A DNA stretch of 64,000 bases from JBAYDV01 sp041672845 (GTDB taxonomy: Bacteria > Bacteroidota > Bacteroidia > Bacteroidales > UBA932): the NCBI GenBank assembly GCA_041672845.1, contig JBAYYV010000003.1:1-64000 (forward strand), read 5' to 3'. Positions within the stretch are counted from its first letter, which is position 1, and each line of letters opens with the position of its first letter. This document shows, in pieces, positions 1 to 9,944 of this stretch. The notes below the pieces were generated by a model, which saw nothing but the letters and a program-made list of their open reading frames with translations, had not been told where the DNA came from and did not search any database. The position numbers and the translations under genes were made by a program.

Positions 1-226
<226 letters not shown>

Positions 227-303
227 GGAGCTAATTGATCAGTATGAGGTTATTTTGTACTAATCTTTACTTATTATTCTTTTCAATGCTATTTATTATA
301 TAC

Positions 304-377
304 AGTCTCGTAGCTCAGTTGGTTAGAGCACTACACTGATAATGTAGGGGTCAGCAGTTCAAATCTGCTCGGGACTA
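304..377 (+). tRNA. ileT: tRNA-Ile (GAU)
   Basis: A 74-nt cloverleaf lies in the usual 16S spacer position. The acceptor strands agtctcg and cgggact pair fully with one G-U. The D-loop is of the agctcagttggttagagc type, the anticodon GAT sits at 338-340 in loop ctgataa, and the T arm contains gttcaaat. CCA is not encoded. It is co-transcribed with 16S and the next tRNA. Confidence 0.97.
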
Positions 378-391
378 CTGGGAATGTAATT

Positions 392-465
392 GGGGGTATA
401 GCTCAGTTGGCTAGAGCACTTGCTTTGCAAGCAAGGGGTCGTCGGTTCGACTCCGACTATCTCCA
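392..465 (+). tRNA. alaT: tRNA-Ala (UGC)
   Basis: A 74-nt cloverleaf with acceptor strands gggggta and tatctcc (two G-U pairs), anticodon TGC at 426-428 in loop tttgcaa, and T loop ttcgact. CCA is not encoded. This is the second spacer tRNA. A terminator starts 28 nt downstream where 23S would normally follow. Confidence 0.97.
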
Positions 466-492
466 CAACAGTAGTTAAAAGCTGTAATAAGA

Positions 493-526
493 AACACGAA
501 TTCTATTTAGGGTTCGTGTTTTTTTG
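493..526 (+). terminator. Intrinsic terminator of the 16S-tRNA unit
   Basis: An 8-bp perfect stem (aacacgaa/ttcgtgtt) with a 12-nt loop is followed by a run of T. It sits directly after tRNA-Ala and so ends the 16S-tRNA transcript well before any 23S gene. The next 140 nt to the convergent gene hold nothing I recognise. Confidence 0.85.
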
Positions 527-668
527 TGACTACCTGATTATAGATTATCTTACGTAGTTTATTTTAAACTAGAAGTTTGGATAGCAAATAGCAAAACACT
601 ATATGTTTACAAGAGATTGATTCTTAAAATATACTAAATATTAGGGAAAGGATTTTGTCAGACTTTAA

Positions 669-2090
669 TTAAAAAATCAAGGTTTGTAGCCAGAAAGTAA
701 CCATACCTGCTAAATATCCCAATAATACGATTAGTGAAAATCGTTTCATGTACCAAATAAAGTGTATTTTTTCAAGTCCCATAACGACTACACCTGCTGC
801 AGAACCGATAATTAATAAACTTCCACCTACACCAGCACAATAAGCAAGTAATTGCCAGAAATTGCCATCTTGAGCAAACATAGTGGCATAAGCAGGATCT
901 GCTGCTGCGGCTATAGCATCAGGGCTCATAATAGGATACATACCAGCTGCTCCAGCTACTAATGGCACATTATCTACTATAGAGGATAAGATACCAATAG
1001 AGCCGTTTATTAAGTAAGCATTATGTAAATGTACATCTAAGTAACTAGCAGCTGCGTTTAATACACCAGATACTTGTAGAGCTGCGACTGCTAATAATAT
1101 TCCTAAGAAGAATAATATAGTAGGCATATCTATATGAGTGATTACACGAGTTACTCTATTCTTTTTATGTTCTTCTATATTCTTAACTTTTTTATAAGCT
1201 ATTTCAGTATAAATCCATACTAGAGAAAGAACTAATATTATTCCCATAAATGGAGGAAGACCGGTTAATTCTTTAAAAACTGGGACACACATAAGGCCTA
1301 TTACTCCTATTATTAATATACTTTTTCTATCTGTAGTAGTTAATTGTTCATAGTATTTACCTTCTTCACTATGAATAGGAGGAGTTTCTACGATACCACG
1401 TAAGAAGTAAGAAATAAAAGCTACTGGTATTACCATAGAAACTAAAGAAGGTAATATTAGATTAGTTATGGTAGGAAGGGCTGTTATATCTCCTTTTACC
1501 CATAACATGATGGTAGTTATATCGCCAATTGGAGACCATGCTCCACCAGCATTTGCAGCAATTATAATAACACCGGCAAACCACATTCTAAGATCTTTAT
1601 AAGGAATAAGTTTCCTTATAAGCATAATCATAACGATAGTAGTAGTTAGATTATCTAATAAAGCTGAAAGGAAGAATGTAATAAAAGCTATTGTCCATAA
1701 TAGTTTTCTAATTTTTCTAGTAGTAATATGTTTAGTAATAAAATAGAAACCTCCATGTATATCTATTAACTCTACTACGGTCATAGCACCTATTAAGAAG
1801 AATAAAGTTTCACTAATAGAGCCTAAATGAAATAATAGTAATTTATTAACTATAAATTTTGTGGATTGGCTTTTTAACCCTAACGAACTAAGGCGTGGTG
1901 TTTTTAATAAAAACTCTTTGAAAGCTTCAGCGTTGTATAAGGTGGCTATATCTGTTGAGAAAAACATTACAATACTCCATAACGCGACGGCTAAAAATAG
2001 TGCGATAGCACTTTTGTTTATATTAATGTTATGTTCTAAAGAAATGGCCACATAACAAACCACAAATAGTAAAATCAGAATTGCCCACAT
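669..2090 (-). CDS. nhaD: Na+/H+ antiporter, NhaD family
   Basis: A 473-residue integral membrane protein of the NhaD/ArsB ion transporter superfamily. NhaD exchanges cytoplasmic Na+ (or Li+) for external H+ and supports sodium homeostasis in salt-exposed or sodium-cycling cells. About 12 hydrophobic segments run through the whole length. The conserved family stretches LLDNLTTT (around residue 145) and ANAGGAWSPIGD (around residue 180) are the best evidence for NhaD rather than another ion transporter, and SSIVDNVPLVAGAAGM marks the second repeat. Length fits the family. It is monocistronic by spacing (151 nt to the next minus gene) and converges on the 16S-tRNA unit. A sodium antiporter fits the other sodium-linked systems in the window (DASS and SSS symporters). 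Confidence 0.9.
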   Translation of the reverse strand: MWAILILLFVVCYVAISLEHNININKSAIALFLAVALWSIVMFFSTDIATLYNAEAFKEFLLKTPRLSSLGLKSQSTKFIVNKLLLFHLGSISETLFFLIGAMTVVELIDIHGGFYFITKHITTRKIRKLLWTIAFITFFLSALLDNLTTTIVMIMLIRKLIPYKDLRMWFAGVIIIAANAGGAWSPIGDITTIMLWVKGDITALPTITNLILPSLVSMVIPVAFISYFLRGIVETPPIHSEEGKYYEQLTTTDRKSILIIGVIGLMCVPVFKELTGLPPFMGIILVLSLVWIYTEIAYKKVKNIEEHKKNRVTRVITHIDMPTILFFLGILLAVAALQVSGVLNAAASYLDVHLHNAYLINGSIGILSSIVDNVPLVAGAAGMYPIMSPDAIAAAADPAYATMFAQDGNFWQLLAYCAGVGGSLLIIGSAAGVVVMGLEKIHFIWYMKRFSLIVLLGYLAGMVTFWLQTLIF

Positions 2091-2241
2091 ATTATATACT
2101 TTTATTTTTTTAGCTGAACGTGCGCGAAATTAAAAAATATATACTAATTATACGATTATTATAGAGGAAGATTCTATAATAATTTTGCATTCATTTAATA
2201 ATGTTAAATGAAATACTAAATCTTTTAGGAATGATAAAAAT

Positions 2242-3471
2242 TTATCTTAACACTGCAGCGATAATAAATCCTAAATAATTTCCTGCCGCATAACCGATTA
2301 TACCGACAGTGACGCCTATTATGACGGCTTGTCGATTTTTCATAGCATCAGCTATAAGTGGTACAAAAAGGGGCGAATTTACAAGAGCTACAGATGTTAT
2401 AATAGTGGAATCTGCATCTATTTTGAAGATACGAGCTAAGATTATCTGAATGATTAATGATCCGAATATGGCGAAAGCTATATATGCTAATAGCCATAAG
2501 CCAGCTGAAAAATTAATTTCACGAATATTTACCATAGATGCTACGACTACAGAAAATATAAGTACTAGGTACATCCCGATATCATAAGTTTTTTTAGCTT
2601 TCTGAATATAAGTGATAAAAGAAGCTGCGATAGCGAAAGAGGTTAAACTTAGCATTATTATTACCATAGATATTGCATTTTTTATGAGAAAAGAAATACC
2701 TATACTAAGCCCTACTATAAGTATAGCTGTCATAATAGCAGAAATAGAACTTCTAAAATTTCCATTAGTAAAGATATGCTCGTAAGTTTCATCAGGACTA
2801 TTAGGTAACTTTTCTTGACTCTTTAGTCCTTTTAACTCATCTTGATTTGCAGAGTTTTCTAAGGTTTTAGTAGTTCTTACATGAGCTAATGTCTTGGTTT
2901 TCATCTTATATGGCAATATTTTTCTAATAAATTTTGTACCAAAACTTAGTAAGAACATTAAGAAAATAAAACTTACCATCATATCGAAAGAGTTAATCAA
3001 TATATAAGTAGTTTCATTTACACCAAGCATCATTTTCAGAGCTGCCAGGTTAGGGGTTCCCCCAGTATAAACTCCTACAAGCATGGCTGCTACTTCATTA
3101 ATGTTTTGAATTTTACTGGGACCTCTAAAAATAAAATATCCAATAATAACAGCACTACATATAGCTAATAATCCGAAAATAAGAGAAAGAGTAGCTGAGC
3201 GTAATGGCAATTTTTTATAATTACAGCTAAACAAGATTAAAGGTATCGCTATAGGAATAGTGATAGATGTTAATCCATCTTGTACCATTTTTAAATTTAG
3301 AGCTAAATCAGGAAATGGGAAAATTAGTAGATTTGCAAAGATGATTCCGAAGATGTATAATAATAGGATTTCTCCTATTTGTCCGAAGAATTTTACTTTT
3401 TTACAAAGTAATATTATAGCTGCAGGAACTACTAAAAAGAAGATAGTCCATAGGATAATTAAGATTGTCAT
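2242..3471 (-). CDS. DUF819 family membrane protein (putative permease)
   Basis: A 409-residue polytopic inner-membrane protein matching the DUF819 (YjcL-like) family, whose substrate is not established. Hydrophobic segments fill residues 1-200 and 245-409, split by a charged loop at about 195-240. The motif MLVGVYTGGTPNLAALKMML (about 135-155) is typical of the family. A -7 motif (TATATTTG on the minus strand, 3476-3483) lies only 5 nt before the ATG, so the mRNA may be leaderless or nearly so. The gene is divergent from the wall-recycling operon. I cannot assign a substrate. Confidence 0.8.
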   Translation of the reverse strand: MTILIILWTIFFLVVPAAIILLCKKVKFFGQIGEILLLYIFGIIFANLLIFPFPDLALNLKMVQDGLTSITIPIAIPLILFSCNYKKLPLRSATLSLIFGLLAICSAVIIGYFIFRGPSKIQNINEVAAMLVGVYTGGTPNLAALKMMLGVNETTYILINSFDMMVSFIFLMFLLSFGTKFIRKILPYKMKTKTLAHVRTTKTLENSANQDELKGLKSQEKLPNSPDETYEHIFTNGNFRSSISAIMTAILIVGLSIGISFLIKNAISMVIIMLSLTSFAIAASFITYIQKAKKTYDIGMYLVLIFSVVVASMVNIREINFSAGLWLLAYIAFAIFGSLIIQIILARIFKIDADSTIITSVALVNSPLFVPLIADAMKNRQAVIIGVTVGIIGYAAGNYLGFIIAAVLR

Positions 3472-3561
3472 TTTACAAATATAATAAATCTAAAAATAAA
3501 GATGAAAATTTGTAACTTAGCAACGCAAAAAAATTGTATTAGTGAAATTTTAATAAACGTT

Positions 3562-5004
3562 ATGAATCGATATCTATTAGATGATTTTCCAAACTTATCA
3601 GCCATTTATAAATTGGCTGAAGTAGTATATGATTGTGAAGATTGTTTTTTACTGCAGAGAGGTCACCTAAACATCGAAATAGAAGAGAAAGAATATAGAT
3701 ATATAAATATTCCAGCGTTTTTATATACAGATAGTGAGGAATTAGAAGTTCGTCATCCCCGTAATAGTTTTCAAAGTGGTTCTATTAGAGATGATTTTGA
3801 TTTTGGAGAACTAATATTATTAGACAAGAAATCTTTTCTGAATGCTGTTAAAACTATTAAAGCTTTCTTTTGTTCTGAAGAAGCTAAGAGAAAAAATATA
3901 AAAGAAGAGGATATTAAACATGCAGGATTCTATATGTTTTGGTTAACATTATTAGCTAATAATCAGAAGATAGAATATATTCCCAAAATAGGATATAGTA
4001 TAAAAACTTCAAAAAATAATTCATTAACTGGAATAAGTAAACCAGAATCTAATTTCAATTATGTAGACCCTCATAATAAAGATATCCAAAAGGAAATGGA
4101 ATTAGTTTTTACTTGGTATCTAGAAATGATAGGAGCTAAAATTATACCAGAAAATTTAAAATCTTTAGATTTTAGTAAAATAGAAAAAAAATCTTTTGAC
4201 TGTTCAGAAAGTAAATTTTTTATAGAAGCTTCAGTTATTATCCCAGTTTTTAATAGAGAGAAGACGATAGAAAATGCATTGGCGTCAGCCGTAAATCAGA
4301 AAACAACATTTCCATATAATATTATTGTAATTGATAATTATTCTACTGATAAAACTGGAGAGATAATAGAAAGAATGGCTAGAATGAGCCAAAGAGATAA
4401 TGAGAAAAATACAACTGGTAATAATCAGGTAAATATTATACATATTATTCCACGAAGGAAGGACTTAGGGATCGGTGGTTGCTGGAACGAAGGGGTACAC
4501 TCTGAGCAATGTGGTAGATTTAGTGTGCAGTTAGATAGTGATGATATGTATTCTGGTCCTAATACTTTACAGAAAATAGTGGATAAATTCTATAAAGATC
4601 AATGTGCTATGGTTATCGGTTCTTATAAAATAACGGACTATAATCAAAAAGAATTGCCACCAGGCATAATAGATCATAGAGAATGGTCTGATGACAATGG
4701 GATGAATAATGCATTACGAATCAATGGGTTAGGAGCTCCGAGGGCATTTTATACACCTTTAATCAGAGAAATAGATTTCCCAAATGTGAGTTATGGAGAA
4801 GATTATGCGATGGCATTGAGACTATCTAGAGAATATAAAATAGGAAGAATCTATGATGTTTTGTATTATTGTAGAAGGTGGTCAGGAAATTCAGATGCAA
4901 ATCTTACACAAGAACAAGTGAACAAAAATAATTATTATAAAGATAGCTTAAGAACAAGGGAAATAGAAGCCCGTCAAAAAATCAATGGAAAAACTAACTA
5001 CTAA
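3562..5004 (+). CDS. Family 2 glycosyltransferase with unknown N-terminal domain
   Basis: About 480 residues in two parts. The N-terminal ~220 residues (starting MNRYLLDDFPNL) match nothing I recognise. The C-terminal ~260 residues are a GT-A fold family 2 transferase with ASVIIPVFNREKTIENALAS, a nucleotide-binding IDNYSTDKT and the metal-binding LDSDDM (DxD-like). An ORF extends upstream to 3502, but that would leave only 31 nt to the divergent gene. A promoter-like TAACTTAG lies at 3513-3520, inside the extension, so I prefer the second ATG. The last 20 nt overlap the next gene, and four plus-strand genes overlap in series. Its acceptor is unknown. Partners with SpoIID, AmpG and NamZ domains suggest cell-wall sugars or their recycling. 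Confidence 0.8.
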   Translation: MNRYLLDDFPNLSAIYKLAEVVYDCEDCFLLQRGHLNIEIEEKEYRYINIPAFLYTDSEELEVRHPRNSFQSGSIRDDFDFGELILLDKKSFLNAVKTIKAFFCSEEAKRKNIKEEDIKHAGFYMFWLTLLANNQKIEYIPKIGYSIKTSKNNSLTGISKPESNFNYVDPHNKDIQKEMELVFTWYLEMIGAKIIPENLKSLDFSKIEKKSFDCSESKFFIEASVIIPVFNREKTIENALASAVNQKTTFPYNIIVIDNYSTDKTGEIIERMARMSQRDNEKNTTGNNQVNIIHIIPRRKDLGIGGCWNEGVHSEQCGRFSVQLDSDDMYSGPNTLQKIVDKFYKDQCAMVIGSYKITDYNQKELPPGIIDHREWSDDNGMNNALRINGLGAPRAFYTPLIREIDFPNVSYGEDYAMALRLSREYKIGRIYDVLYYCRRWSGNSDANLTQEQVNKNNYYKDSLRTREIEARQKINGKTNY

Positions 5005-7321
5005 AGAAGATTTAAAAAAGCTATTCCTACGACAGATTATGGAATGGCCACAAGCAAGACACAACTATTCTTATTTATCTAAAGTACAAGAACGTGTAAT
5101 ACAGGTAAAAGGTTTTGATGTTAAATTACAATATAATCCTGCTAGAATAGTATCTACTGTCGCTCAAGTGGATTCAATCAGTATTAAAAAAAGAAAGTGT
5201 TTTTTATGTGAAAATGCTAGACCATCTCAGCAAGAAGGTTTGAATTATACTGCCCTCTCAGGTAAAGAATACACTTTTTTAGTAAATCCATTTCCTATTT
5301 TCAAAGAACATTATACTATTGTTTCTACAAAACATGAGCCTCAGAGTTTGTTTGGTAGACTCCATGATTTATTAGAGATTACTAATCTTTTAGAAGATTA
5401 TGTAGTATTTTATAATGGTCCTGGTTGTGGAGCTAGTGCTCCAGATCATTTTCATTTCCAAGCTGGTAAAAAGAAAGAACTAACTTTAGAAGATGATGTG
5501 TTTTTATTGAAAAATAGAGAGATAGCTTCTACAGAACATAGTAGGATAGTTCTATTAAAAGAATATTACAAGAGTGCATATTGGTTAACTTCTAATTCTT
5601 TAGAAGAAGCTAGTGAAATGTTTACTAATTTGTATAATATTATTTGTGGACATAGATCTGAAGAGAGTGGGGAAATGGAATATCGTCCTAAGTTAAATGT
5701 CCTATGCTGGAAAACTGATGAGATATTTAATATTGTAATTATTCAGAGAAAAGCTCATAGACCTGCTTGTTATTATTCAGAAGGTGCTGATAGGATTACT
5801 ATTAGTCCTGGGGCTGTAGATATGGCAGGTATTTTTATATTACCTCTAGAAGAAGATTATAAAAAATTAGATACTAAAGCAGCAGATAAAATAATAGATG
5901 ATGTTTGTTTAGATGAATCAGATATATTTTATCAGTTTGATGCCATTAGGCATTGTTTCTTAAGAAAACAGCCATATGTGTCTGTAGGTGTAATGTCTTC
6001 TAATAAACTTAATGTTGATTTTCTAGATGGTTATAAATATGGTCGTTTTCCTATTAATGGAACACAAGTTTTTAGAAGTAGAAATGATCAAATAGAATGG
6101 AATGGACATCTTTATAATGAATTATTGTTCCATCCGGTAGATTATAAAGCCTCTTTCTTTAGTATACCAAATGTAAGGATAGGTATAAATTTCCACTGGG
6201 ATAGAGAAGAAATTCTAAATTTTCAAGGATCAGTCAAGATTATAGTAGAGAATAATAAGCTTAGACTTATTAATGTATTAGGGGTAGAAGAATATTTACT
6301 TTCAGTAATTTCCTCAGAAATGAACTCTAATGCACCTAAAGAATTTCTAAAAGCACATGCCATTATTTCCCGATCATGGTTAATGAGAATTTTAGAATCT
6401 AATTCTAAAAAAACTGAAGAATCTAAAGTTAATCCATTAGCAGTAGATATTCCTGAAAAAATTAAAGCGTTGGGTCTTCCTATAAAAGTGATAAGAAAAT
6501 GGTATGACCATACTGATCATAATAATTTTGATGTTTGTGCTGATGATCATTGTCAGAGATATCAAGGTCTTCCAAAGGATAAGAATAGTAAAATAGAGAC
6601 TATAATAGATGATACTTGGGGAGAAATGCTATATGATGGAGATACTATTTGTGATGCAAGATTCTCTAAATGCTGTGGGGGTATTACAGAGAAATTTTCT
6701 ACTTGTTGGGAAGATTATGACAAATCTTATTTGAGTTCTATATTAGATAATGTCGAAAATGTAGAAGAAGAAATTAATGATAATAAAGTTCCCATAAATT
6801 TCCCTGATTTAACTAATGAACAAGAATTCGAAAAATGGGTATTATCTTCTCCTGAAGCATTTTGTAATATTAAGGATGATAAATTGATTTCTAAGATATT
6901 AAAGGATTATGATAAGGAGACTAAAAATTTTTATAGATGGACAGAATCTTGTAATCCTAAAGAATTATCTGAATTGTTGAGATCTAAATCAGGTGAAGAT
7001 ATAGGCTTGATTAAATCTTTTATTCCTTTAAATAGAGGAACTTCTGGTAGATTATCTAGATTAGCTATAGTAGGTGAAAAAGCAATTTTAATCGTAAGTA
7101 AAGAACTAGAAATAAGAAGAGTTCTTTCTCAAACTCATCTTTATTCTTCTGCTTTTATAGTTAAAGAAGAAAATGGGAATTTCGTATTTTATGGAGCAGG
7201 CTGGGGCCATGGTGTAGGTTTGTGTCAAATAGGGGCAGCAGCTATGGGAGATAAAAATTATACATATAAACAGATACTTAATCATTATTATCATGATATT
7301 GAAATCAAAGCCAAATACTAA
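4985..7321 (+). CDS. DUF4922 / SpoIID fusion protein
   Basis: A 778-residue two-domain protein. Residues 1-330 resemble DUF4922, a HIT/Ap4A-phosphorylase-like fold: CFLC at 72-75 looks like a zinc knuckle and HFHFQ at 155-159 like the nucleotide-phosphate His motif. Residues ~395-778 are a SpoIID/LytB-type domain. SpoIID is a peptidoglycan lytic transglycosylase that acts on denuded glycan; Glu445 in SSEMNSNAPKEFL aligns with its catalytic Glu, and GWGHGVGLCQIGA is the family signature near the C terminus. There is no signal peptide, so a cytoplasmic location is implied, which is odd for a wall lyase but fits action on imported muropeptides. It overlaps its neighbours by 20 and 29 nt. The role of the nucleotide-like domain is unknown. 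Confidence 0.85.
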   Translation: MEKLTTKEDLKKLFLRQIMEWPQARHNYSYLSKVQERVIQVKGFDVKLQYNPARIVSTVAQVDSISIKKRKCFLCENARPSQQEGLNYTALSGKEYTFLVNPFPIFKEHYTIVSTKHEPQSLFGRLHDLLEITNLLEDYVVFYNGPGCGASAPDHFHFQAGKKKELTLEDDVFLLKNREIASTEHSRIVLLKEYYKSAYWLTSNSLEEASEMFTNLYNIICGHRSEESGEMEYRPKLNVLCWKTDEIFNIVIIQRKAHRPACYYSEGADRITISPGAVDMAGIFILPLEEDYKKLDTKAADKIIDDVCLDESDIFYQFDAIRHCFLRKQPYVSVGVMSSNKLNVDFLDGYKYGRFPINGTQVFRSRNDQIEWNGHLYNELLFHPVDYKASFFSIPNVRIGINFHWDREEILNFQGSVKIIVENNKLRLINVLGVEEYLLSVISSEMNSNAPKEFLKAHAIISRSWLMRILESNSKKTEESKVNPLAVDIPEKIKALGLPIKVIRKWYDHTDHNNFDVCADDHCQRYQGLPKDKNSKIETIIDDTWGEMLYDGDTICDARFSKCCGGITEKFSTCWEDYDKSYLSSILDNVENVEEEINDNKVPINFPDLTNEQEFEKWVLSSPEAFCNIKDDKLISKILKDYDKETKNFYRWTESCNPKELSELLRSKSGEDIGLIKSFIPLNRGTSGRLSRLAIVGEKAILIVSKELEIRRVLSQTHLYSSAFIVKEENGNFVFYGAGWGHGVGLCQIGAAAMGDKNYTYKQILNHYYHDIEIKAKY

Positions 7322-8621
7322 GTTTAGCAATAATCCTTGGAGCTGGGTTCCTACTTTATATTTCGCTGAGGCATTACCATACGTGGCGGTTAATGTAATT
7401 TCTGTAATAATGTTTAAGAATCTAGGAATGTCTAATACTAACCTAGCTTTTTATACTGCTTGGCTATATTTTCCATGGGTAATTAAGCCATTCTGGAGTC
7501 CCTTCGTGGATATTTTAAAGACTAAAAGATGGTGGGCTGTAGCTATGCAGTTTTTGATAGCGATTTTATTAGCAGCTATTGCTTTTACTTTACCTTTAAA
7601 ATTTTATACTAGTATTACTTTAGCTGTTTTTTGGCTTATAGGTTTTGCTTCAGCTACACATGATATAGCAGCTGATGGTTTTTATATGTTAGCGCTAGAT
7701 TCTCAGAAACAATCCCTTTTTGTAGGAATAAGATCTACTTTTTATCGTCTGGCGACAATATTTGCTCAAGGCGTTCTTATATACATTGCCGGTAGGCTAG
7801 AAACTTCACTAGAAAATATTCCTCTTGCTTGGGAGATTAGTTTTATAATAATGGCAGTGTTGTATTTATTATTTGCGATATATCATTATTATATATTACC
7901 AAAACCTGCTGAAGATAAGGCTGTTATTAATAATGAAAAACTTTCAGTCGCTAAAGTATTTAAAGAGTTCTTAGATACTTTTAAAACTTTTTTTCAAAAA
8001 GATCATATATGGATAGCTATATTATTTATATTATTATTTAGATTACCAGAGGCACAGGTAGTTAAGATGTTAGGGCCATTTATGCTTGACTCTATTAGTG
8101 ATGGTGGATTAGGCCTTCATACTTCTCAGGTAGGTATGGTTTATGGGACAATAGGGGTAATAGGTCTAGTAATAGGTGGTATTATTGGTGGAATATTGGT
8201 TTCTAAACACGGTTTAAAAAAATGTTTGTGGCCTATGGCTTTAAGTATCACTATTCCATGCTTTGTATATTGTTATCTAAGTATGCAACAGCCTGATATG
8301 ACTATAGCATCTAATATGGTTATTCTTAATTTACTTATATTTATAGAACAATTTGGGTATGGCTTTGGGTTCACTGCTTTTTTGTTATATATGATGTATT
8401 TTGTAGAAGGTTCTCATAAAACTTCTCATTATGCTTTATGTACAGCTTTCATGGCACTTGGTATGATGCTTCCAGGTATGGCTGCTGGTTGGATTCAGTC
8501 CAAGCTCGGTTATGTAGGATTTTTTTGGTGGATAATGGCTTGTAGTGTTGTAACTTTAATCGTAACAGCATTAATTAAAATAGATTCTGAATATGGGAAA
8601 AAACAAGAGTATAGTAAATAA
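7293..8621 (+). CDS. ampG: AmpG-like muropeptide permease (MFS)
   Basis: A 442-residue major facilitator protein with about 12 hydrophobic segments. It resembles AmpG, the proton-driven importer of anhydromuropeptides into the cytoplasm. The opening NPWSWVPTLYFAEALPYVAVN, the loop WLYFPWVIKPFWSPFVD (about 50-65) and ASATHDIAADGFYMLAL (about 120-137) are AmpG-type. It overlaps the upstream DUF4922-SpoIID gene by 29 nt and the downstream NamZ-like gene by 29 nt, so translation is probably coupled. That context supports a muropeptide or amino-sugar substrate over other MFS possibilities, although the exact substrate is inferred. Confidence 0.85.
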   Translation: MILKSKPNTKFSNNPWSWVPTLYFAEALPYVAVNVISVIMFKNLGMSNTNLAFYTAWLYFPWVIKPFWSPFVDILKTKRWWAVAMQFLIAILLAAIAFTLPLKFYTSITLAVFWLIGFASATHDIAADGFYMLALDSQKQSLFVGIRSTFYRLATIFAQGVLIYIAGRLETSLENIPLAWEISFIIMAVLYLLFAIYHYYILPKPAEDKAVINNEKLSVAKVFKEFLDTFKTFFQKDHIWIAILFILLFRLPEAQVVKMLGPFMLDSISDGGLGLHTSQVGMVYGTIGVIGLVIGGIIGGILVSKHGLKKCLWPMALSITIPCFVYCYLSMQQPDMTIASNMVILNLLIFIEQFGYGFGFTAFLLYMMYFVEGSHKTSHYALCTAFMALGMMLPGMAAGWIQSKLGYVGFFWWIMACSVVTLIVTALIKIDSEYGKKQEYSK

Positions 8622-9909
8622 TATATTAAATATTAATTTTCTAAAAAAGAGTGTTATAGTATTCTTAATGATGCTTGTTTATAATTTTAGCTTCGGTCAA
8701 AACGCCTCTTCTAAAATAATAAATGGTTCTGGGGTTCTTTGTGGAATAGATGTTCTGCAGGAAAATGATTTTCTTCAGCTTAGAGGGAAAAATATAGGAT
8801 TAGTTACGAATCCGACTGGTGTCAATAAAAACTTAGAATCAGATATTGATATTTTATATAATAATCCTAGTGTAAATCTTAAATGTTTATTTGGACCAGA
8901 ACATGGTATTCGAGGAAATTCAAATGCGGGAAACAAAGTAAAAGGTGGATTTGATGAGAAAACGAATCTTCCTATTTATTCTCTTTATGGACGTACTAGA
9001 AAACCCACAAATGAAATGTTAGATGGATTAGATGCTATTGTTTACGATATTCAAGATATCGGATGTAGATCTTATACATATGTTAGTACTATGGGTAATA
9101 TTATTCAAGTAGCTGCTGAGCATGGTCTTGAAATAATTATTCTTGATAGACCTAATCCGTTAGGGGGTAACAAAATAGAAGGTCCTATAGTTAAACCAGG
9201 TTTTTTTTCGTTCGTAAGTAAATATCAAATTCCATATATTTATGGACTTACAGCAGGTGAATTAGCAAATTTTTTGGTAGGTGAAGGCTTTATTGCTGCC
9301 AATGCTAAACCCGGATTTAAATTAACTATTGTTAAAATGGAAGGATGGAGTCGTTCAATGTCTTTCGAAGACACTGGGCTTATTTGGTTACCTACTTCTC
9401 CTCATATTCCCTCTACGCAGTCGGCTTATCTTTATCCGGCCACTGGTATTTTAGGTGAACTTTATCAGATAAATATAGGGGTAGGATATACTTTGCCATT
9501 TCAGTTAATAGGCGCAAAAGGAGTAAATGCAGAAGTTTTTGCTACTAAATTAAATAATCTTCATAATGAAGGAGTGATTTTTCGTCCTGCTTATTATACA
9601 CCTTATTATGGAAGTGCTAAGGGAAAATGCTTAGGAGGGGTACAAATTCATATTACAGATTTAAAGAAAGTTAATCTGTCGATAATACAATTTCAAGCCA
9701 TGGATATTTTACATAAAATGTATCCTACAATGGATGTTTTTAAAAATGCTGCACCTGATAGATTGAAAATGTTTGATAAAGTTTGCGGTAGCGATATTAT
9801 TCGTAAAACTTTCCAGAAATCATATAATTGGAAAGAAATCGAACCTTTGTGGTCTGCTGATATTAATGCTTACACAAAGGCTCGACTAAAATATTTATTA
9901 TATAACTAA
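8593..9909 (+). CDS. namZ: Exo-beta-N-acetylmuramidase NamZ-like (DUF1343)
   Basis: A 438-residue DUF1343 family protein. Characterised members (NamZ of Bacillus and Tannerella) release terminal MurNAc from peptidoglycan fragments. The N terminus has a delayed signal peptide (hydrophobic at about 20-33, ending NFSFGQ), so the enzyme is probably periplasmic. Family motifs visible: GIDVLQEN, GLVTNPTG, FGPEHGIRG, VYDIQDIGCRSYTY and LDRPNPLGG. An inner start after residue 16 is possible. It is the last gene of the four-gene operon, overlapping the permease gene by 29 nt. A MurNAc-releasing enzyme beside an AmpG-type importer makes a coherent salvage route. Confidence 0.88.
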   Translation: MGKNKSIVNNILNINFLKKSVIVFLMMLVYNFSFGQNASSKIINGSGVLCGIDVLQENDFLQLRGKNIGLVTNPTGVNKNLESDIDILYNNPSVNLKCLFGPEHGIRGNSNAGNKVKGGFDEKTNLPIYSLYGRTRKPTNEMLDGLDAIVYDIQDIGCRSYTYVSTMGNIIQVAAEHGLEIIILDRPNPLGGNKIEGPIVKPGFFSFVSKYQIPYIYGLTAGELANFLVGEGFIAANAKPGFKLTIVKMEGWSRSMSFEDTGLIWLPTSPHIPSTQSAYLYPATGILGELYQINIGVGYTLPFQLIGAKGVNAEVFATKLNNLHNEGVIFRPAYYTPYYGSAKGKCLGGVQIHITDLKKVNLSIIQFQAMDILHKMYPTMDVFKNAAPDRLKMFDKVCGSDIIRKTFQKSYNWKEIEPLWSADINAYTKARLKYLLYN

Positions 9910-9944
9910 TTATATATAATAATTATACTTAATAGTTATATGTA

